From assembly GCA_003157575.1 (NCBI GenBank), contig PMKA01000007.1, positions 1 to 6,705 of the forward strand: DNA of 6,705 bases, given 5' to 3'. Below the pieces are notes generated by a model, which saw nothing but the letters and a program-made list of their open reading frames with translations, ran no database searches and was not told the DNA's origin. This document shows, piece by piece, positions 6,441 through 6,705 of the stretch (positions are counted from its first letter, which is position 1; each line of letters opens with the position of its first letter). The position numbers and the translations under genes are program-made. This DNA is from Opitutia bacterium. GTDB lineage: Bacteria; Verrucomicrobiota; Verrucomicrobiia; Opitutales; Opitutaceae.

Positions 6441-6705
6441 CTAGTCCTTAGCGAAGATCGCAACCTGGCATTGCATGAAAGACGGGAAGAGCCAGTAAAT
6501 AAACCCGACTAGAGCCCTTCGCAAGAAAGACGACGTGGTGCGTTTAACATAGCGGCAATAATAGTGGCGCACACAACGCATTCCTTCCAATTTGAAAAAC
6601 GTCAAAAGCTCGGTCTTTGTATATTCCTTCCAATGAAGGCCAACCGACATGGCAGAAGCGGGATTGAGGGCCCAGACAAAGTGTCCAGGAGGGTTATAAA
6701 AACTC
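6441..6705 (-). CDS. C-terminal part of a SAM-dependent methyltransferase, 5' end outside the window
   Basis: The frame is open from the right edge to TAG at 6441, giving 87 visible residues. ATG at 6650 lies inside this frame but is probably not the start, because the codons before it still read as protein: FYNPPGHFVWALNP at about 2-14. That stretch and the following HWKEYTKTELLTFFKLEGMR (24-43) look like the 'NPxHxxxYTxxELxxLLxxxGF' region near the C-terminus of class I SAM methyltransferases. There the chain leaves the methyl-donor domain and forms the last helix and strands. The SAM-binding Gly-rich motif would be upstream and is not seen. A hydrophobic segment, ALVGFIYWLFPSFM (65-78), lies near the end. 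It sits 12 bp before the acetyltransferase in one transcript, so sugar or lipid-linked glycan methylation is the likely job. The family call rests on the tail only. Confidence 0.68.
   Translation of the reverse strand, partial: SFYNPPGHFVWALNPASAMSVGLHWKEYTKTELLTFFKLEGMRCVRHYYCRYVKRTTSSFLRRALVGFIYWLFPSFMQCQVAIFAKD

Noticed and set aside
6441..6650. Reading the 69-codon frame from ATG 6650 as a complete small gene
   Set aside because: The frame stays open upstream to the window edge and those codons continue a methyltransferase-like sequence, so this is an internal Met.

Overview
This window is a piece of a surface-polysaccharide (exopolysaccharide, capsule or O-antigen type) biosynthesis locus. 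Every gene I can support lies on the minus strand, so transcription runs from high to low coordinates. The base composition is moderately GC-rich and uneven: the polymerase-like gene and the methyltransferase tail look visibly more AT-rich than their neighbours, which is common in polysaccharide loci. Two degenerate intergenic repeat motifs, of the 'CACGGATTAC' and 'AACCGCTGAGAACGC' kinds, recall short repeats I associate with Verrucomicrobiota and related bacteria. That phylum assignment is a weak inference. No marker gene is present to prove it.

In transcription order the window holds: (1) the last 87 codons of a class I SAM methyltransferase, cut by the right edge (6441-6705); (2) a left-handed beta-helix (hexapeptide repeat) O-acetyltransferase, 12 bp downstream and almost certainly co-transcribed (5889-6428); (3) a GT-B fold glycosyltransferase (4549-5751), behind a 137-bp gap with a possible sigma70-type promoter; (4) a multi-pass membrane protein resembling Wzy oligosaccharide-repeat-unit polymerases (2957-4501), with a C8 homopolymer near its 5' end; (5) a membrane acyltransferase of the AT3 family (1603-2748), behind a 208-bp gap; (6) a 223-bp gap containing a doubtful small or broken reading frame; (7) a beta-propeller protein of the PD40/oligogalacturonate-lyase-like type (1-1379), whose 3' end is cut by the left edge.

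Together these genes fit one pathway. The glycosyltransferase would add a sugar to a lipid-linked repeat unit in the cytoplasm. The methyltransferase, hexapeptide acetyltransferase and AT3 acyltransferase would decorate sugars with methyl and acyl groups. The Wzy-like protein would polymerise exported repeat units at the outer face of the inner membrane. The propeller protein's role is unknown; it may bind or process a uronic-acid-containing glycan. The two partial end genes show that the locus continues on both sides. I saw no rRNA, tRNA, CRISPR array, transposase or convincing intrinsic terminator.
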